DNA of 33,324 bases from Catellatospora tritici (GTDB lineage Bacteria; Actinomycetota; Actinomycetes; Mycobacteriales; Micromonosporaceae). The notes below the pieces were generated by a model. It did no database searches. It was not told the DNA's origin and was given only the letters and a program-made list of their open reading frames with translations. The stretch spans positions 1 through 33,324 of the forward strand of contig NZ_JAHRCY010000045.1 in assembly GCF_019083965.1 (NCBI RefSeq), in the 5' to 3' direction. A program made the translations under genes and the position numbers. This document shows, one piece after another, positions 30,279-33,324 of this stretch (within the stretch, counting starts at the first letter, position 1; every line of letters begins with the position of its first letter).

Positions 30279-32023
30279 CAGTGGCAGGTGTAGGTCGGGC
30301 TGGTGTCCTTGACCGCGCTGTCGGTCCCGATCAGCTGCCAGGAGAACGTGCTGGCCGTGAACGACAGCTTGAGCACCCCGAACACGCCCGTCAGGCGCTT
30401 TTGACTGTTGGGCTGCACGTTGACGATCGAGTACGGTGAGGCGCCGCCCATCCCGCCGAGGACCTCGACGATGCCGTTCGGGTCGGCCGCTGCCGACGGG
30501 TTCTGCGGACCGAAGCGCTCGTAGTGGTGGTCGTGGCCGTTGAGCACCAGGTCGGCGTGCGCGTTGTAGAGCAGCTGCCACGCCTGACGGCTGATCGGGT
30601 CGTTGCCATGCTCACCCGAGCTGAACAGCGGATGATGCCAGTACGCCGCGATACAGCCCTTGGTCGTGGCCGCCAGGTCGTTCTGCAGCCAGGTCAGCTG
30701 GGCCGACGCGGTGAGGGTGTTGGAGTCCAACGCGATGAAGTGCCAGTTGCCGTGGTCGTAGCTGTAGTAGGGCTTGCCCTGGGGGTAGGCGATCGACCCG
30801 AAGTAGGACTGGTAGCCGACCATCGCACCGGCCGGATCGTAGGTCTCGTGGTTGCCGGGCGCCGGGTGGATCTTCGACTTGAACGCGCCCCAGGTCTTGT
30901 CGAAGTAGTTCTGGAAGTCCGACAGGCGTGCGTCGTCGTACTGGTTATCGCCCATCGTCAGCACGAAGTCCGGGTTCATGGCGGTCACCAGGGCGGCGGT
31001 CTTCGGATGCTGGCAGGTGCTCGACGAGGCGGTGCACTGCTCGGCGATGTCGCCGGCGGCGGCTACGGTGAACGCGCCACCAGGCGTGGGACTGGGGCTG
31101 AGCGTCGGGCTGGCCGTGGGGGCGGCCGTGGCGGTGGGTGCGACAGTCAGCTTGTCCACATTGGGTCCGCCGGTGCCGGCGACGGCGGTGGCGCGGACGG
31201 TGTGTGTACCGGCCGTGAGCGTCGTGGTGACCGTGTACGTCGTCCAGGTGTCCCAGTTCGTCGTCGCGGCGAAGGGGACGCTCGCGGCGACGACGGCGCC
31301 GTCGACCGCGATGTCCATCGGCCGGTTCGCGGTGGTGCCGTTCGCGTACCGCAGGGTCAACGCCACCGGACCGGCCACGGTGGTGGTCACCGTCCACTCG
31401 ATCCGGCTGCCGGTGACGTTGGTGTAGTCGACGAACCCGCTGCCGGTGTAACCGGTGTGGTTGACGGCCACGACCGCCTGCGACAGCACGGCGTCCTCCG
31501 CCTGGTAGTCGGTGCCGGGGCTCGGTGGCGAGCCGGGGCCGTAGACCTCCAGCTCCCACAGCGAGTAGCCGTAGGGCGTGCCGCGCTGGGTGCCGTAGAC
31601 CCGGACGTAGCGTGCGGTCGCGGCGAGTCCGGTGTGGTCGTCGGTGCCGCCGTTCTCGCCGGTCACCGACTTGACGGTGGTCCAGGTCGTGGCGTCGGCC
31701 GAGGTCTCCAGCCGGTATGCCGACGCGTACCCCGCTTCCCAGACCAGCCGGATGCGGGTGATCGGCGTGGCCGCGCCGAGGTCGACCCGGATCCACTGGG
31801 GATCGGAGCCCTCGACGCTGGCCCACCGGGTGGCGGTGTCGCCGTCCACGGCTTTCTCCGGCGCGTACGCCGAGGCTTCGACGGAGGACGCCGCTACTGG
31901 TCTGTTGCGGGAGAGCAGGACATCGGCGGCCTCGGCTCGCTGTGCGAGGACGACGGTGGCTGCGGTCAGCAGGGCGGTCGCGGCAGCCGCGGCCGTGGCG
32001 AGGACCTGTTTTTTGGACAGCAC
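30278..32023 (-). CDS. Secreted calcineurin-like phosphoesterase with F5/8-type and CBM6/35-like domains, 581 aa
   Basis: This is an extracellular metallophosphoesterase with two carbohydrate-binding-like modules. The start is GTG 32023, which has AGGAG about 8 bases upstream and directly precedes SKKQVLATAAAAATALLTAA, a signal peptide ending at AEA. The longer frame to 32146 lacks such support. About 35-160 is a discoidin/F5-8C (CBM32-like) domain (AVDGDTATRWASVEGSDPQW). About 165-295 is a CBM6/35-like domain (YQAEDAVLSQAVVAVNHTGY). After a Thr/Pro linker comes the catalytic domain (about 315-581) with all five motifs: AAGDIAEQ (about 323), MGDNQYDD (about 357), PGNHETYD (about 388), YWHHPLFSSGEHG, and NGHDHHYERF (about 495). 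These bind a di-metal centre. It resembles purple-acid-phosphatase-like enzymes. First gene of a three-gene overlapping operon. Confidence 0.9.
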   Translation of the reverse strand: MLSKKQVLATAAAAATALLTAATVVLAQRAEAADVLLSRNRPVAASSVEASAYAPEKAVDGDTATRWASVEGSDPQWIRVDLGAATPITRIRLVWEAGYASAYRLETSADATTWTTVKSVTGENGGTDDHTGLAATARYVRVYGTQRGTPYGYSLWELEVYGPGSPPSPGTDYQAEDAVLSQAVVAVNHTGYTGSGFVDYTNVTGSRIEWTVTTTVAGPVALTLRYANGTTANRPMDIAVDGAVVAASVPFAATTNWDTWTTYTVTTTLTAGTHTVRATAVAGTGGPNVDKLTVAPTATAAPTASPTLSPSPTPGGAFTVAAAGDIAEQCTASSSTCQHPKTAALVTAMNPDFVLTMGDNQYDDARLSDFQNYFDKTWGAFKSKIHPAPGNHETYDPAGAMVGYQSYFGSIAYPQGKPYYSYDHGNWHFIALDSNTLTASAQLTWLQNDLAATTKGCIAAYWHHPLFSSGEHGNDPISRQAWQLLYNAHADLVLNGHDHHYERFGPQNPSAAADPNGIVEVLGGMGGASPYSIVNVQPNSQKRLTGVFGVLKLSFTASTFSWQLIGTDSAVKDTSPTYTCH

Positions 32024-32099
32024 GGTGTGCTCCTCTGTAGGAGAGTCACCGGCCGGGGCAGTACACACTGAGCACGTCACGTCCACGTCGGACGCCGCG

Positions 32100-32146
32100 C
32101 CAAGCCGCTTGGTGATGAGTCTCGATGCGTTCGGGGATGCTGTCAA
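32100..32146 (-). promoter_or_regulatory. Candidate promoter and operator of the phosphoesterase operon
   Basis: On the minus strand a perfect TTGACA (32146-32141) is followed after 17 bases by a weak -10, GAGACT (32123-32118). Immediately downstream, CCAAG-N3-CTTGG (32100-32112) is a perfect palindrome in a position to block transcription. The start codon is at 32023, giving a leader of about 90 bases. No clear PhoP box was seen. Confidence 0.4.
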
Positions 32147-32517
32147 GACGTTAGGAAGACTGTTTTACCAATCGCTTCCCGGCTCCCGCCGACCGACGTC
32201 GACTCCCATGGTCTGTGTCCGGCACCGACCGCCGGCTTAGGGCAACGAGGGCTCCGGTCCCTGCCACTGCCCGGCGCCCGTGCAACCCATTCATCCCCTT
32301 CACTCGCTGCTTCGGGCCGGACCCGCACCCGCTGCGCTGAGCGCGTGCCGGGCGGCTGCCTCCACCAAGCGAGCAACGACAGTCGACCGGTGTGACGCCC
32401 TTGCGCCACGCCAGTGTTGCGCACCTTCGCACGACATCGTTTGGGTTGCGACGCGGTGCGGCCTTCGGTCCGCTAACGGCGCTCGCGAAAACTGTTATGA
32501 AAGTAGGTGTCGCCGAG
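32147..32517. other. Divergent intergenic region, no gene seen
   Basis: Between the phosphoesterase promoter and the xylanase operators. Several open frames on both strands lack ribosome sites and family similarity. The part after 32440 becomes AT-richer, consistent with promoter DNA for the xylanase. Confidence 0.5.
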
Positions 32518-32534
32518 TCGCGAAAGTTCCGCGA
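32518..32534 (+). promoter_or_regulatory. Candidate operator upstream of the xylanase
   Basis: TCGCGAAAGTTCCGCGA is an almost perfect 17-bp palindrome (14 of 17 positions, arms TCGCG/CGCGA). Similar GAAAnTTTC-type sites precede xylanase and cellulase genes of actinomycetes as targets of LacI-family repressors. Binding here is inferred. Confidence 0.5.
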
Positions 32535-32632
32535 ACGGCATCCCGGGCAACCGCCGCCACGGTTAGGACCGCCATCGTGCTCGATCCTTATTCACCTGCA
32601 CTTATCGGTTGCTTCGACACAAGATTTGTTTC

Positions 32633-32650
32633 CGGAACTTTTCCGAAAGT
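32633..32650 (+). promoter_or_regulatory. Second candidate operator upstream of the xylanase
   Basis: CGGAA-CTT-TTCCG (32633-32645) is a perfect inverted repeat, and it overlaps ACTTT-TCCG-AAAGT (32637-32650), a second perfect inverted repeat. They resemble the site at 32518 in their GAAA/TTCC core. The AT-rich context suggests a position near the promoter. Confidence 0.5.
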
Positions 32651-32753
32651 CATTGCCTGAAATAGGAGTCTGGTGGCAGCATCGGCGCTGTTAAATCTCT
32701 CGACTAGGACGTCCAGCCGTCCTGCCAGGGCAGCTCGGGCGCTCGCCGGAAAA

Positions 32754-32759
32754 AGGAGG
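32754..32759 (+). promoter_or_regulatory. Ribosome binding site fixing the GTG start of the xylanase
   Basis: A full AGGAGG lies five bases before GTG 32765. It decides the start, because the frame has no ATG until far inside the signal peptide. Confidence 0.85.
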
Positions 32760-32764
32760 CCAAG

Positions 32765-33324
32765 GTGGCTACCAGCCCCTCCGTCCATCGTGGCGGAACG
32801 CTACGGAAGAGATCGCTCATCGTCAGAGCGCTGGTCGCCGGCGCGGTCACCGTCGCGACAGTGGCCACGGCCGCGGTGATGATGCCGTCGGCGCAAGCGG
32901 CGGAGAGCACCCTGGGCGCGGCGGCCGCGCAGTCGGGCCGGTACTTCGGCACGGCGATCGCGGGCGGTCGGCTCGGCGACTCGACGTACACCACGATCGC
33001 CGGACGCGAGTTCAACATGGTGACGGCCGAGAACGAGATGAAGATCGACGCCACCGAGCCCCAGCGCGGGCAGTTCAGTTTCAACGCCGGCGATCAGATC
33101 TACAACTGGGCCACGCAGCGCGGGATGAAGGTCCGCGGCCACACCCTGGCCTGGCACGGGCAGCAGCCGGGGTGGATGCAGAGCCTGTCCGGATCCACGC
33201 TGCGCCAGGCGATGATCGATCACATCAACGGGGTGATGGCCCACTACAAGGGCAAGCTCGCCGCCTGGGACGTGGTCAACGAGGCGTTCAACGAGGACGG
33301 CAGCCGCCGGCAGTCGAACCTGCA
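32765..33324 (+). CDS. GH10 endo-1,4-beta-xylanase, 5' part (runs off right edge)
   Basis: This is a secreted xylanase that cleaves internal beta-1,4 bonds of xylan. It starts at GTG 32765 after a perfect AGGAGG. The first 186 codons are present. Residues 15-46 form the signal peptide (basic RKRSLIVR, then a hydrophobic core, cleavage near AQAAES). The mature start LGAAAAQSGRYFGTAIAGGR is the classic GH10 N-terminus. NMVTAENEMKID (about 79-90), GHTLAWHGQQPGWM (about 128-141) and WDVVNEAF follow; Glu173 in the last motif is the acid/base catalyst. The nucleophile Glu and any carbohydrate-binding module lie beyond the window. Upstream palindromes suggest repression relieved by xylo-oligosaccharides. 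Confidence 0.93.
   Translation, partial: MATSPSVHRGGTLRKRSLIVRALVAGAVTVATVATAAVMMPSAQAAESTLGAAAAQSGRYFGTAIAGGRLGDSTYTTIAGREFNMVTAENEMKIDATEPQRGQFSFNAGDQIYNWATQRGMKVRGHTLAWHGQQPGWMQSLSGSTLRQAMIDHINGVMAHYKGKLAAWDVVNEAFNEDGSRRQSNL

Noticed and set aside
1..33324. CRISPR array, tRNA or rRNA genes
   Set aside because: No regularly spaced direct repeats, cloverleaf or rRNA-like sequence was found on reading both strands.

Overview
The window is high-GC DNA with GTG starts, long antisense open frames and many secreted proteins carrying Ser/Thr/Pro linkers. SARP/AfsR regulators, a CopC-CopD fusion and DNRLRE/LamG/lectin-like exoproteins point to a filamentous actinomycete, probably of the Micromonosporaceae (inference, not proven here). 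There are no rRNA or tRNA genes and no CRISPR array.

Layout. (1) 1-341: remnants of a serine recombinase (minus strand) and an ISL3-type transposase (plus strand), abutting. (2) 483-3818: a secreted subtilisin-like protease, ending at a perfect hairpin shared with the convergent neighbour. (3) 3861-9810, all minus strand: an AfsR-like SARP regulator with TPRs, an ECF-type sigma factor with no visible anti-sigma gene, a second SARP/NB-ARC regulator lacking TPRs, and a truncated, frameshifted RibD/DHFR-like gene lying almost in frame with it. (4) 9916-11244: an unknown secreted protein with one calcium-loop motif. (5) 11.3-13.5 kb: a gene graveyard with HEAT-like, zinc-ribbon, HAD-hydrolase and serine-recombinase remnants.

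(6) 14.0-20.6 kb: the most striking block, a four-gene extracytoplasmic copper cluster on the plus strand. It holds a cupredoxin fused to a His-rich beta-propeller, a plastocyanin fused to a two-domain multicopper oxidase, a YcnI-like copper chaperone, and a CopC-CopD-YtkA fusion (YcnJ-like). YcnI and CopCD overlap by one base. Strong hairpins follow genes one, two and four, and structured leaders precede the first two. I infer that YcnI/CopCD handle copper delivery and that the first two proteins are secreted copper redox enzymes or partners. No copper ATPase, CsoR or CopZ is visible.

(7) 21.7-26.4 kb: a 1558-residue secreted protein with DNRLRE-like, FG-GAP-like and LamG domains and seven C-terminal lectin-propeller repeats. 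Its leader can form two mutually exclusive hairpins. (8) 26.47-26.81 kb: NACHT NTPase and short-chain dehydrogenase remnants, head to head. (9) 26.9-32.0 kb, minus strand: a GH99-like glycosidase, then (separated by a terminator) a tightly overlapping operon of a secreted CBM-metallophosphoesterase, an MFS transporter and a membrane-anchored propeller protein. (10) 32.5-33.3 kb: palindromic operator candidates and the start of a GH10 xylanase that runs off the right edge.
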